DNA from: an uncultured Rivibacter sp.
Lineage (GTDB): Bacteria; Pseudomonadota; Gammaproteobacteria; Burkholderiales; Burkholderiaceae
Direction of reading: 5' to 3'
Length of the DNA stretch: 64,000 nucleotides
Assembly: GCA_946480925.1 (NCBI GenBank)
Contig: CAMLLU010000016.1
Location: forward strand, 26,319-90,318
Both the position numbers and the translations under genes were made by a program. Shown here one piece after another: positions 38,328 through 46,322 of the stretch; within the stretch, counting starts at the first letter, position 1, and every line of letters starts with the position of its first letter. The notes below the pieces were generated by a model. The model did not search any database and was not told the origin of the DNA. It saw only the letters and a list, made by a program, of their open reading frames with translations.

Positions 38328-38987
38328 ATGAACCAAGCGCTGTCCGCCAATGGTCAGAACTTCGCCGCTGCACAACCCCTGGAAGCTGCCCCACAGCCAG
38401 GGGCTTGCAGTGATGACCTGCTGGCCCTGGTACTCAACGAGATCGACTATGCGGTGCTGGTGGTGTCGGCCACCGGCCAGTTGCATTTCGGCAATCACCT
38501 CGCGATGCGCGAGTGCGCCGCCGGCCCGCTGCAGTTGCAGCAAGGTTTGGTGAGCGCAAAACATCGCGCCGATCAAGCAAGCCTGATGCACGCGCTGGCC
38601 GAAGCCGAGCGCGGACGGCGCAGCCTGCTGCCACTGCAGGACGCCCATGGTCGCGTCACGGCGGCCGTGGTGCCGCTGCGCACCGGTGCAGACGCGCGCG
38701 TGCTGCTGGTGCTGGCCAAGCGCCAGGTCTGCGAGTCGCTCAGCGTGAGCTTCTTCTCGAAGCTGCACGCGCTCACGCCCGCCGAAAACGCCGTGCTGCA
38801 GGCGCTGTGCAAGGGCCTGCAGCCGCGCGAAATCGCGCAGCACCAATGCGTGGCGATATCGACCATCCGCACGCAAGTCAGCAGCATCCGCAGCAAGACT
38901 TCTGCGGCGAGCATCCGCGAACTGGTGAAGCAGGTGGCCACGCTGCCGCCCATTGCACCTGCGGTGAAGGTGGCCGTGGTTCATTGA
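38328..38987 (+). CDS. LuxR-type helix-turn-helix regulator
   Basis: A 219-residue regulator with a C-terminal LuxR/NarL-type helix-turn-helix (about residues 143-205: LTPAENAVLQALCKGLQPRE, then a helix with TIRTQVSSIRSKT). The N-terminal 140 residues look like a PAS-like sensory domain (EIDYAVLVVSATGQLHFGN). It resembles stand-alone PAS-LuxR regulators; no receiver domain is present. A strong GGAGGG site precedes the ATG. The Crp/Fnr-type gene follows 116 bases later in the same direction. Target and signal unknown. Confidence 0.82.
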   Translation: MNQALSANGQNFAAAQPLEAAPQPGACSDDLLALVLNEIDYAVLVVSATGQLHFGNHLAMRECAAGPLQLQQGLVSAKHRADQASLMHALAEAERGRRSLLPLQDAHGRVTAAVVPLRTGADARVLLVLAKRQVCESLSVSFFSKLHALTPAENAVLQALCKGLQPREIAQHQCVAISTIRTQVSSIRSKTSAASIRELVKQVATLPPIAPAVKVAVVH

Positions 38988-39103
38988 TCGCACAGCCCGC
39001 AGGCCACTCGCCACACCGCAACAAAAAAGCCCCTCGCGCCCACACCCCTCTGCTAAATTTTTTGGCATGCACACGCCGTGTCGTGTGCCGTGCGGAGGGA
39101 GCG

Positions 39104-39760
39104 ATGGGCACTCGAGAACAAGCTGCGGCAAGCAGCGCCCCGGTACCGTTCAGCCCTGGCCTGCAGGCCCTGGCAGAACGCGGCGAATTGCGCCACTACC
39201 GGCGCAACACGTTGATCATCCAGGAGGGCGATGTCGGCGACACGCTGTTCATCATCCTCGCCGGCCGCCTGAAGGCGTTTTCGCTCGGCCCCAAGGACCG
39301 CGAAATCACCTTCGGCATCTACGGCCCGGGCGAATACGTGGGCGAGATGAGCCTGGACGGCGGCCCCAGATCAGCCTCGGTGGTCACGCTGGAGCCGACG
39401 GTGTGCACGGTGGTCACGCGGCACACGCTCAAGCAGCACATCGCGCAGCACCCGGAGTTCGCATTCGAGTTGTTGGCGAAGGTGATCCGGCGTGCGCGGA
39501 TGGCGACGCGCGATGCGCGCAACATGGCGCTGCTCGATGCCTATGGACGGCTGGTGCGGCTGCTCGATGAGCTTGGCATGCCGCAGGGCGACGGCACGCG
39601 CCTGATCCACGAGCGGCTCACACACGCGGAGATCGCGAGCCGGGTGGGGTGCTCGCGCGAGATGGTGAGCCGGCTGATGAAGGACCTGGAACGGGGCGGC
39701 TATCTGAGACTGCAAAGCGGCCAGCTGACCTTGACATTGCCGCTTCCCGCGAAGTGGTGA
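39104..39760 (+). CDS. Crp/Fnr-family transcriptional regulator
   Basis: A 218-residue protein with an N-terminal cyclic-nucleotide-binding-type jelly roll (RNTLIIQEGDVGDTLFIILA, GEYVGEMSLDGGPRSASV) and a C-terminal winged helix (LTHAEIASRVGCSREMVSRL). The GEMSLDGGPRSASV region resembles the cAMP phosphate-binding cassette, with Arg and Ser present, so cyclic-nucleotide binding is possible. Fnr-type N-terminal cysteines are absent. GGAGGGA precedes the ATG at 39104; an open stretch upstream is not coding. The window also holds a cyclic-nucleotide phosphodiesterase gene 33 kb away. Confidence 0.9.
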   Translation: MGTREQAAASSAPVPFSPGLQALAERGELRHYRRNTLIIQEGDVGDTLFIILAGRLKAFSLGPKDREITFGIYGPGEYVGEMSLDGGPRSASVVTLEPTVCTVVTRHTLKQHIAQHPEFAFELLAKVIRRARMATRDARNMALLDAYGRLVRLLDELGMPQGDGTRLIHERLTHAEIASRVGCSREMVSRLMKDLERGGYLRLQSGQLTLTLPLPAKW

Positions 39761-39785
39761 CGCGGCGACCGGCGCATCACCGCAG

Positions 39786-39823
39786 CCAGTGACCGGTCAC
39801 TGCTCACCAGTCACTGGTCACTA
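39786..39823. repeat. GTCAC-rich intergenic repeat, copy 3
   Basis: CAGTGACCGGTCACTGCTCA followed by CCAGTCACTGGTCACTA fills the 72-base gap between the convergent Crp/Fnr-type and M48 peptidase genes. The two inverted halves could form a hairpin and serve as a two-way terminator. Related to 17874-17929 and 27321-27409. Confidence 0.75.
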
Positions 39824-39832
39824 CTCAACCCA

Positions 39833-40738
39833 TCAAGCCATCTCGGCGAACCGCCGCGCCGGCTTGGGCGCGCGCTCGTACAGCGGCTGCACCCGCGGCA
39901 GGTTGGCCTGGATGTCCCGGATGCGGCTCGGCCCCGACGGGTGGGTGGACAGGAACTGCGGCGGGGCGCCCTTGGCGGCTTCGCCCATCTTTTCCCACAG
40001 GGAAACGCCTGCGTGGGGGTCGTAGCCGGAGCGTGCGGCCAGCTCCATGCCGACGAGGTCGGCCTCGGACTCGTCGCTGCGGCTGAACTTCAGCGTGAGC
40101 AGCTGGCCGCCCAGGTCGGCCATCATGCGGCCGGTGCTGCCCAGGCCGAGCAGGGCCGAGAGGACTTCGATGCCGCCGCGCGTGGCCATGGTCTTGCCTA
40201 CGCGTTCGCGGGCATGTTCGCGCAGCGCGTGAGCCGCTTCGTGGCCCATGATCATCGCGACCTCGTCGTCGTTGAGCTTGAGCTGACGCAGGATGCCGGA
40301 GAAGAACGCGATCTTGCCGCCCGGCATGCAGAAGGCGTTCAGTTCCTTGGAATTGATGAGGTTGACCTCCCACTTCCATTGCTTGGCGCGCGCATTCCAC
40401 GTGTCGCTGAACGGGATGATGCGCTTGGCGATCTCGCGCAGCCGCACGGTCTGCGGGTGGTCGTCGGGCGCCAGCGCGTTCTTGGCGCGCGCCTGGGCAA
40501 TCAGCTCGCTGTACTGCTGGCGCGCCGCGCCTTCCAGCTGTTCGGCCGGCACGAGCTTGGCGAGGCTCGACTGCTGGTCGACCTCGACACCTTCGCGCGC
40601 CAGCGCTGGCGCCATGGCGCCAGCCAGCAGCGCACCGGTGAAAAGGCGCCGGCCGGGGTTGGGCGTGGTGTCGTTTTCGCGATGGCTCACCGCGGCGGAG
40701 GCGGCGTGCAGGGCTTGGCAGAAGGCGCAGTGGTACAT
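39833..40738 (-). CDS. M48-family zinc metallopeptidase
   Basis: A 301-residue M48 (Oma1/HtpX-like) peptidase. The zinc site HEAAH (in MIMGHEAAHALREHARE) and the downstream glutamate region SDESEADLVGMELAARSGYDP are intact, and STHPSGPSRI is the typical M48B C-terminal block. A hydrophobic stretch after twin arginines (GRRLFTGALLAGAMAPALA) suggests export, possibly by the Tat route, to the periplasm. The start is uncertain: ATG 40738 is used, while TTG 40786 or GTG 40690 are possible. Such proteins take part in envelope quality control. Confidence 0.85.
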   Translation of the reverse strand: MYHCAFCQALHAASAAVSHRENDTTPNPGRRLFTGALLAGAMAPALAREGVEVDQQSSLAKLVPAEQLEGAARQQYSELIAQARAKNALAPDDHPQTVRLREIAKRIIPFSDTWNARAKQWKWEVNLINSKELNAFCMPGGKIAFFSGILRQLKLNDDEVAMIMGHEAAHALREHARERVGKTMATRGGIEVLSALLGLGSTGRMMADLGGQLLTLKFSRSDESEADLVGMELAARSGYDPHAGVSLWEKMGEAAKGAPPQFLSTHPSGPSRIRDIQANLPRVQPLYERAPKPARRFAEMA

Positions 40739-40782
40739 GGCAAAGGAGTGGGAAGCGGCGCGAGCCGGATGTCGTTCAGACC

Positions 40783-42306
40783 TCAACGGACGTCATGGTG
40801 TTCCAGCATACGGCGCACCTGCGGCAACAAGGCGTAGGCCGGGAAGCTGAGCCAGAACGTGACAAAGAAATACCAGGCGTAACCCAGCTCCTGCGCGCCG
40901 ATGCCGCCGGCCCAGCCGGCCACCGCGCGGCTGAAGGCGAAGATGCTCGACAGGATGGCGTATTCGGTGGTCGCGCGTGCCTTGCTGGTAATGCCCATCA
41001 GGAAGGCAAGGAAGGCGCCGGTGCCCAGCCCGCCGGTGAAGCTTTCGAGCCCGCTGGCCGCGTACACCGCCAGCTGGTAGGGCAGGGCCACGGCGCCGGG
41101 CTCTACGCTGCCGGTCAGCACGCGCGGCACGTAGGCGGCCACGGCGGCATACATGAGGTTCGACAGCGCCTGCCACAGGCCCAGTACCCACAGGCCCTTG
41201 AAGATGCCGGCGCGGTCCACGTACCAGCCGCCCACCAGCCCGCCGCCGATGGAAAGCGCGAGCCCCAGGTTCACGCTCACCAGGCCGATCTGCGCGTTCG
41301 AGAACCCCGAGTCAACCCAGAACGGCTTGACCATGAAGCCCATGGCCGCGTCGCCGAGCTTGAAGGTGAGGATGAACAGCAGCACGGCCAGCATGCCCGG
41401 GCGCGCCAGCAGTTCGACCCAGGCGCCGAACACCGGACCGTCGCGCATTTCGCCGGCGCGCGGGCCGTGCGCGGCATAGACGAGCAGCCCCGCGCCGGCA
41501 AACATCAGCGCCACCGGCAGCAGGCCCTTGAACCACCAGGTGTTGCTCACGGCCAGCACCGCCTGCCAGCCGGCGGCCTTGGCCACAGGCGCGAGCGCCG
41601 GCCACAACAGCCCGGCGATCACCAGCGCGAGCGCCACCAGCCACAGCGGCTGCTGCTTCAGGAGCGCCCATTCCTCGCTCACGCTGGCCGGCGGCGCACC
41701 GGGCCGCGGCAGCTCCTTGGGGGCGAACAGCACGGCACAGCCGTTCACCGCGAACACCACCGCCGCCAGCAACCAGGCCTGCGACCAGCCATACCAGCCC
41801 GAGACCACCAGCATCGCGCCGGCGGTCAACATGCCCACACGGTAGAAGCCGATGCGAAAGCCGTTGGCCATGCCGTATTCGCGCGCATCGAGCAGCTCGA
41901 TGGTGTAGCCGTCGGTGGCGATGTCGTTGGTGGCCGAAAGCATCGTGAAGATGCCGATGGCCACCCACACCCAAGGCCCGAAGCCGAGCTGTCCGGCAAA
42001 GAGCGCCATCACGGCCGCCATGCCGAAGTTGGCGCCGGCCACCCACCAGCGGTGGTGCCGCGCCCAGTCGATGGCCGGCGCCCACAGGAACTTGACCGTC
42101 CAGGCCAAGCCCAGCAGGCTCAGCAGGCCGATGTCGGCGAGGTTCACGCCCTGCTGGCGGAAGTAGACCGGGAACAGGTCGAAGAACACGCCCAGTGGCA
42201 GGCCCTCGCTGAAGTACAGCAGCGCGACCCAGAAGAGCTTGCGGCGGTAGACCGGCGCAGGCGCCTCGGCGGCAGGCGTGGAAACGGTCGTCTGAGGGGC
42301 GGTCAT
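40783..42306 (-). CDS. AmpG-like major facilitator superfamily transporter
   Basis: A 507-residue transporter with about twelve to fourteen membrane helices. The first half carries YFSEGLPLGVFFDLFPVYFRQQG and KFLWAPAIDWARHH, resembling AmpG-type permeases that import muropeptides. A DGYTIELL block lies in the fourth helix region. The match is to the AmpG/acetyl-CoA-transporter-like branch, and the actual substrate is unproven. It sits 114 bases downstream of the phosphoribosyltransferase gene in the same direction. Confidence 0.82.
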   Translation of the reverse strand: MTAPQTTVSTPAAEAPAPVYRRKLFWVALLYFSEGLPLGVFFDLFPVYFRQQGVNLADIGLLSLLGLAWTVKFLWAPAIDWARHHRWWVAGANFGMAAVMALFAGQLGFGPWVWVAIGIFTMLSATNDIATDGYTIELLDAREYGMANGFRIGFYRVGMLTAGAMLVVSGWYGWSQAWLLAAVVFAVNGCAVLFAPKELPRPGAPPASVSEEWALLKQQPLWLVALALVIAGLLWPALAPVAKAAGWQAVLAVSNTWWFKGLLPVALMFAGAGLLVYAAHGPRAGEMRDGPVFGAWVELLARPGMLAVLLFILTFKLGDAAMGFMVKPFWVDSGFSNAQIGLVSVNLGLALSIGGGLVGGWYVDRAGIFKGLWVLGLWQALSNLMYAAVAAYVPRVLTGSVEPGAVALPYQLAVYAASGLESFTGGLGTGAFLAFLMGITSKARATTEYAILSSIFAFSRAVAGWAGGIGAQELGYAWYFFVTFWLSFPAYALLPQVRRMLEHHDVR

Positions 42307-42420
42307 CGGCGGATTCTAGGCAGGCGCCCTCCGCCGCAAGGAGCTGCCGTGTGGCGCTTCAGCGCACGGGTTGCCAGGCGGACCCGCCACGCACCAGCCC
42401 GGGCGCAGCATCGAGCGCCA

Positions 42421-43089
42421 TCACGCCACGTGGACAGCCGGCTGGCGCGCGCGCTGCAGCAGCTCGCGCACTTCCTCGTCGCTCGTCTGCGAGAAGTCCT
42501 CGTACCACAGGCCCACGGCGCGAAAGGGCTCGGGCGTGGTGGCGCACACCACGTCGTCGGCTTCGCTGCGCAGGCCTTCGCAGGTCTCGGCGGCGGCAGT
42601 GGGCACGGCCACCACAGTGCGCGCCGGCTGCATCTCGCGCAGCGCCCGCATGGCGGCCAGCATCGTCGAGCCGGTCGCCAGGCCGTCGTCCACCAGAAGG
42701 ACCGTCTGGCCGCGCACCTGCGGCGGCGGCCGATCGTGGCGGTACAGCTGTTCACGCCGCGCCAGCTCGCGGCGCTCGCGTTCGACCACCGCTTCGATCT
42801 CGGCTTCGCCGAGATTCAGCGCCTGCACGATCTGTTCGTTCAGCACGCGCACACCGCCGCTGGCGATCGCGCCCATCGCGTATTCCTCATGGCCCGGCAC
42901 GCCGAGCTTGCGCACGACGAACACGTCCAGCGGTGCATCGAGCGAGCGCGCCACTTCGAACGCCACCGGCACGCCGCCGCGGGGCAGCGCAAGCACCAGC
43001 ACGCCGGGCTGCCGTGCATACGCTGCCAGCACCTTGGCCAAGTGGCGGCCGGCATCCCTGCGGTCGCGAAAAACCTTGTCGTGTTTCAT
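42421..43089 (-). CDS. Phosphoribosyltransferase-domain protein
   Basis: A 222-residue type I phosphoribosyltransferase-fold protein. The PRPP-binding motif VLLVDDGLATGST (about residues 129-141) is intact, and an N-terminal LALPRGGVPVAFEVA plus FVVRKLGVPGHEEYAMGAI are typical of the stand-alone family often found near stress genes and hydrolases. Its substrate is unknown. A GAAGGG site precedes the ATG. It is divergent from a CBS-domain protein, with a GGAACC-N6-GGTTCC inverted repeat in the shared gap. Confidence 0.87.
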   Translation of the reverse strand: MKHDKVFRDRRDAGRHLAKVLAAYARQPGVLVLALPRGGVPVAFEVARSLDAPLDVFVVRKLGVPGHEEYAMGAIASGGVRVLNEQIVQALNLGEAEIEAVVERERRELARREQLYRHDRPPPQVRGQTVLLVDDGLATGSTMLAAMRALREMQPARTVVAVPTAAAETCEGLRSEADDVVCATTPEPFRAVGLWYEDFSQTSDEEVRELLQRARQPAVHVA

Positions 43090-43233
43090 GGCGCCCTTCT
43101 TTGCCTCGCCGGCGAAGGCCTCGGAAGAAGCACAGGCAATGCGCGTACCTCCGCGCGGCGCATGCCGATGGCCCGGCCCCGGTACGTGAGTTGCCGAAAC
43201 ACGGTGATCGACCACACCACCAGCACAGGGGCT

Positions 43234-43251
43234 GGAACCATGACCGGTTCC
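43234..43251. promoter_or_regulatory. Inverted repeat GGAACC-N6-GGTTCC
   Basis: This symmetric element lies in the 193-base gap between the divergent phosphoribosyltransferase and CBS genes, 31 bases before the CBS ATG. It is a candidate operator for one or both genes; no regulator is identified. Confidence 0.45.
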
Positions 43252-43282
43252 GGCCCCGGCAAAGCAGCGAAAGGAGTTGCAC

Positions 43283-43759
43283 ATGACCCGCATAGCCGAA
43301 GTGATGACCCGCGGCGTGCGCACGATGACGCCCAATGAAAGCGTGATCCAGGCGGCGCAGGCGATGGAGGAGCTCGATGTCGGCGCCATTCCCGTGTGCG
43401 ACGGCACGCGCCTGGTGGGCATGGTGACCGACCGCGACCTCGTGGTACGCGGCATCGCGCAGGCGCGCGTGCCGCAAGCGACGCCGTTGCACGAGGTGAT
43501 GAGTCACGACGTGTGCAGCTGCTACGAAGACGAGCCGGTCGAAGCCGTGGTGGAGCGCATGCGCGAAGAGCAGATCCGCCGCGTGCCGGTGCTCGACCGC
43601 GACGAGCGCGTAGTGGGCATCGTGTCGCTCGGTGACATCGCGGTGAAGGAAAGCGACGTGGTCGCAGGACGTGCACTGGAAGAGATCTCCGAACCCGCGC
43701 GGCCGGACCGCTCCAACCAGTCGCAGGCCAGCGGCGCGGCCGGCGGCGGGTCTTCGTAA
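43283..43759 (+). CDS. Tandem CBS-domain protein
   Basis: A 158-residue protein consisting of two CBS domains (about residues 5-60 and 70-130): VMTRGVRTMTPNESVIQAAQ, GMVTDRDLVVRG, then VMSHDVCSCYEDEPVEAVV and GIVSLGDIAV. Such stand-alone pairs bind adenine nucleotides and are often stress- or oxygen-regulated. The last 20 residues are a glycine- and serine-rich tail. The ATG at 43283 has AAGGAG 6 bases upstream. Confidence 0.92.
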   Translation: MTRIAEVMTRGVRTMTPNESVIQAAQAMEELDVGAIPVCDGTRLVGMVTDRDLVVRGIAQARVPQATPLHEVMSHDVCSCYEDEPVEAVVERMREEQIRRVPVLDRDERVVGIVSLGDIAVKESDVVAGRALEEISEPARPDRSNQSQASGAAGGGSS

Positions 43760-43920
43760 GGGGCACGGGCGGCCCCATCCACGGCGCGAGGCGTCCATCG
43801 ATCGATGGATGGATGTGCACGGCATCGGTCCGCACCGCCGTGGAGAACGGCCGAAAGTCGCACGGCGGGAAGGCCGGGCCCTGGCTGGCAGGGCCATGAG
43901 CATACGGGACAATCCGGCGC

Positions 43921-44430
43921 ATGAATCCGCCTCGCCGCGCCCAGGCGCCCAGCTTCACGTCCACCGATTTCCGCGCGGCGCTCGGCATGTTCGCCACCGG
44001 CGTCACCATCGTCACGGCGCGCACCGCCGAAGGCACATTGGTGGGGCTCACGGCCAACTCGTTCAACTCGGTATCGCTGGAGCCGCCGCTGGTGTTGTGG
44101 AGCCTGTCGCTGAAAGCGGGTTCGATGCCGGTGTTCTCACGCGGGTCGCACTACGCCATCCACATCCTCGCGGCCGAGCAGCGTGAGCTGGCCGAGCGGT
44201 TTGCCACCAAGAGCGCCGATCGTTTCGCCGGCCTGCCGCTGCGCGAGGGTGCGGGCGGCGTGCCGCTGATCGATGGGGCAGCAGCAGTGTTCGAATGCTT
44301 CAACCGCAGCCAGTACGAAGAGGGCGATCACGTCATCTTCGTGGGCGAGGTGGAACGCTGCATGCACCGGCCGGGCGCGCTGCCGCTCATCTTTCACGGC
44401 GGGCGCTACTTCACCGAATTGCCGCTGTAG
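43921..44430 (+). CDS. Flavin reductase-like FMN-binding protein
   Basis: A 169-residue flavin reductase domain protein: FRAALGMFATGVTIVTA, LTANSFNSVSLEPPLVLWSL and the FHGGRYFTELPL C-terminus are characteristic of the NADH:FMN oxidoreductase component of two-component monooxygenases. No oxygenase partner is adjacent, so it may serve a distant one. The preceding 161 bases contain only a short palindromic CCATCGATCGATGG and no gene. Confidence 0.9.
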   Translation: MNPPRRAQAPSFTSTDFRAALGMFATGVTIVTARTAEGTLVGLTANSFNSVSLEPPLVLWSLSLKAGSMPVFSRGSHYAIHILAAEQRELAERFATKSADRFAGLPLREGAGGVPLIDGAAAVFECFNRSQYEEGDHVIFVGEVERCMHRPGALPLIFHGGRYFTELPL

Positions 44431-44468
44431 CCCCGCAGCGCTGCGGCGCTCGGCCTTCTACGTCACCC

Positions 44469-44753
44469 TCAGCGCGGCAGCGTCCACGCCTTTGCATGGC
44501 GCGCCATCGCGGCGTCGCCGGCTGCGCCCAGCCAATCGCCGAGCCGCTCGGTCCATGACGGGCTGTCATGCGCGACGACGCTCGCCTGGGCCGCACGTTG
44601 CGCCTCCAGCCGTTGTTCGGCCTGCTCGCGTTCGCGCAGCGGCTCGAGCATGCGAAGGTTCCGCGGGGTGTCCACGCCCGGTACCCAGACGCGCGGCGCC
44701 ACATGCGAGCCCGCGCGCGGCAGGGTACGGGTAGCAATCGTCGAGGCGGCCAT
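44469..44753 (-). CDS. Small hypothetical protein
   Basis: A 94-residue protein that I do not recognise. It starts MAASTIATRTLPRAGSHV, has a PRVWVPGVDTPRN stretch, then a charged helix (MLEPLREREQAEQRLEAQRA) and a C-terminal WTERLGDWLGAAGDAAMAR segment. AGGGAG lies 7 bases before the ATG at 44753, supporting it as a real gene. No signal peptide or membrane segment is seen. It lies between the convergent flavin reductase gene and the divergent LysR gene. Confidence 0.6.
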   Translation of the reverse strand: MAASTIATRTLPRAGSHVAPRVWVPGVDTPRNLRMLEPLREREQAEQRLEAQRAAQASVVAHDSPSWTERLGDWLGAAGDAAMARHAKAWTLPR

Positions 44754-44876
44754 GGGGTTCTCCCTTCGAGGCGAAAACGATGGGGGCCACTGTAGGCGTG
44801 CACCAACGCACAGCCAATACACGGCAGCGCAGTTCGACTTTGCGTTTTTGCACAGACGGCACTAGGCTTGCCGCTC

Positions 44877-45776
44877 ATGGAAACGACGTTGCAATGGGAC
44901 GATCTGCGCATTGCGCTGGCCGTGGCCACCGCAGGTTCGCTGGCCGGCGCGGCGCGGGCGCTGGGGGTCAACCACACCACCGTGCTGCGCCGCCTCGACG
45001 CGCTGGAGCGGCGCCTGGGCGCGCAGCTCTTCGTGCGGCAGCGCGGCGGCTACACGCCCACCGAGGCGGGCGAGCTGGTGGTGCAGGAGGCGCGGTTGTT
45101 CGCACCGCGCGTGGACGACATCGGCCGGCGCATCCTCGGCCGCGACCTCGCACTCACCGGCCACCTGCGGCTGTCCACCAATCCGGTGGGCATGAACTAC
45201 CTGCTGCCGCGGGCACTGGCCGCCTTTGCTCGGGCACATACCGGCATCGAGGTGGAAGCTGTCGAAACCGTGACGCTGGCCGACCTCTCCAAGCGCGAGG
45301 CAGAGCTTGCGCTGCGCATTGCCAACAGCGTGCCCGAGCACCTGGTGGGCCGCAGGCTCGGGCAGGCGCGCACCCGCGTCTATGCGCTGCGCGACGCGCC
45401 CGGCCTGCCGCAGCGGGTGACGCCGCTGGCCAAGCTGATCGAGGCCTCGCCGTGGATCGCCTTCGAGAAGGAGGCCACCTACCGCAGCTTCGACCGCTGG
45501 ATGCATGCGCACCTGTTGCCGCAGCAGGTGCGCGTGCGCGTCGACGTGTTCAACGCCAGCGTCGCGATGCTCAAGACGGGCATCGGCGTGGCCTTGTTGC
45601 CCACCTTCGTGGAGCTGTCGGAGCCGAGCCTGGTGGCTGTGTCGAGCGAGATCGAGGAACTGCGCACCGACATCTGGCTGCTCACCCACCCCGACCTGCG
45701 CCGCACCGCACGCGTGAGCCTGTTCATGCAGGAAGTGGGCGACGCAGTGGCGGCACAACTGGAGCGAGCACGATGA
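44877..45776 (+). CDS. LysR-family transcriptional regulator
   Basis: A 299-residue LysR-type regulator: N-terminal helix-turn-helix (residues about 5-65, LAVATAGSLAGAARALGVNH, RRLDALERRLGAQLFVR) followed by a substrate-binding domain (from about residue 90). Its sequence is of the AaeR/CrgA-like single-regulator type. The ATG at 44877 is used rather than a TTG three codons upstream. The stop overlaps the start of the next gene (ATGA), so the two are translated together. Divergent from the small hypothetical gene. Confidence 0.9.
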   Translation: METTLQWDDLRIALAVATAGSLAGAARALGVNHTTVLRRLDALERRLGAQLFVRQRGGYTPTEAGELVVQEARLFAPRVDDIGRRILGRDLALTGHLRLSTNPVGMNYLLPRALAAFARAHTGIEVEAVETVTLADLSKREAELALRIANSVPEHLVGRRLGQARTRVYALRDAPGLPQRVTPLAKLIEASPWIAFEKEATYRSFDRWMHAHLLPQQVRVRVDVFNASVAMLKTGIGVALLPTFVELSEPSLVAVSSEIEELRTDIWLLTHPDLRRTARVSLFMQEVGDAVAAQLERAR

Positions 45777-46306
45777 GGATGAGAGCCCTGCCGCGGCATG
45801 CGCACTTCGCGTCCGCAACGGCCGCAACTGCAACCATCGCAGCCGCCGCTTGCTGGTGTCTGCCGGCGGGGGCCGCTGAAGCGCTGCGGCTGAACCCGTT
45901 CAACGACCCCTTCATCGCCGCCACCAGCGGCGCGCTCAGCTGCCCCACGCCGCGTGGGCCGGCCTATACCGAGATGGAGCTGAAGCAGGAAGCGCACTAC
46001 CGCGTGGAGCGCGGCACGAGCTGCTGGCTGGCGGGGCGCTGCAGCGAACCCAACGCCTACCGCTACGACGCGCGCATCGCGCAGGCCGCGGTGGCCGCGT
46101 TGCGCGCCGAGCCGGCGCTGGCGGGCACCTCGATCTGGGTCATCGCCGAGCGGCGCTTCATCACACTGCAAGGCTGCGTGGGCACGCGGGAGCAGGCCGC
46201 ACGCGCCGAGGAGATCGCCCGTGCGGTGCCCGACGTGGAACTGGTGCTGCCGTGGCTCGCCGTCGGTGGCGAGCCGGTGCGCTACCCGGTGGCGGCGGCG
46301 AAGTAG
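45773..46306 (+). CDS. Exported BON-like domain protein
   Basis: A 177-residue protein with a signal peptide (cleavage near GAAEA, about residue 35) and a C-terminal BON-like domain (about residues 100-170: YDARIAQAAVAALRAEPALA, ITLQGCVGTREQAARAEEIA). BON domains bind membranes or phospholipids and are found in OsmY-type periplasmic proteins. A central part holds four cysteines (LSCPTP, TSCWLAGRCSEP), which may form disulfides. The ATG overlaps the LysR stop. It converges on the last binding-protein gene with a 16-base gap. Confidence 0.68.
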   Translation: MRMRALPRHAHFASATAATATIAAAACWCLPAGAAEALRLNPFNDPFIAATSGALSCPTPRGPAYTEMELKQEAHYRVERGTSCWLAGRCSEPNAYRYDARIAQAAVAALRAEPALAGTSIWVIAERRFITLQGCVGTREQAARAEEIARAVPDVELVLPWLAVGGEPVRYPVAAAK

Positions 46307-46322
46307 GGCGCAGGCCGTGGCG

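Noticed and set aside
40795..43338. 847-residue open frame on the plus strand
   Set aside because: It runs antisense to the AmpG-like transporter and phosphoribosyltransferase genes; composition is Gln/His/Arg/Gly-rich as expected of a high-GC shadow frame, with no recognisable domain.
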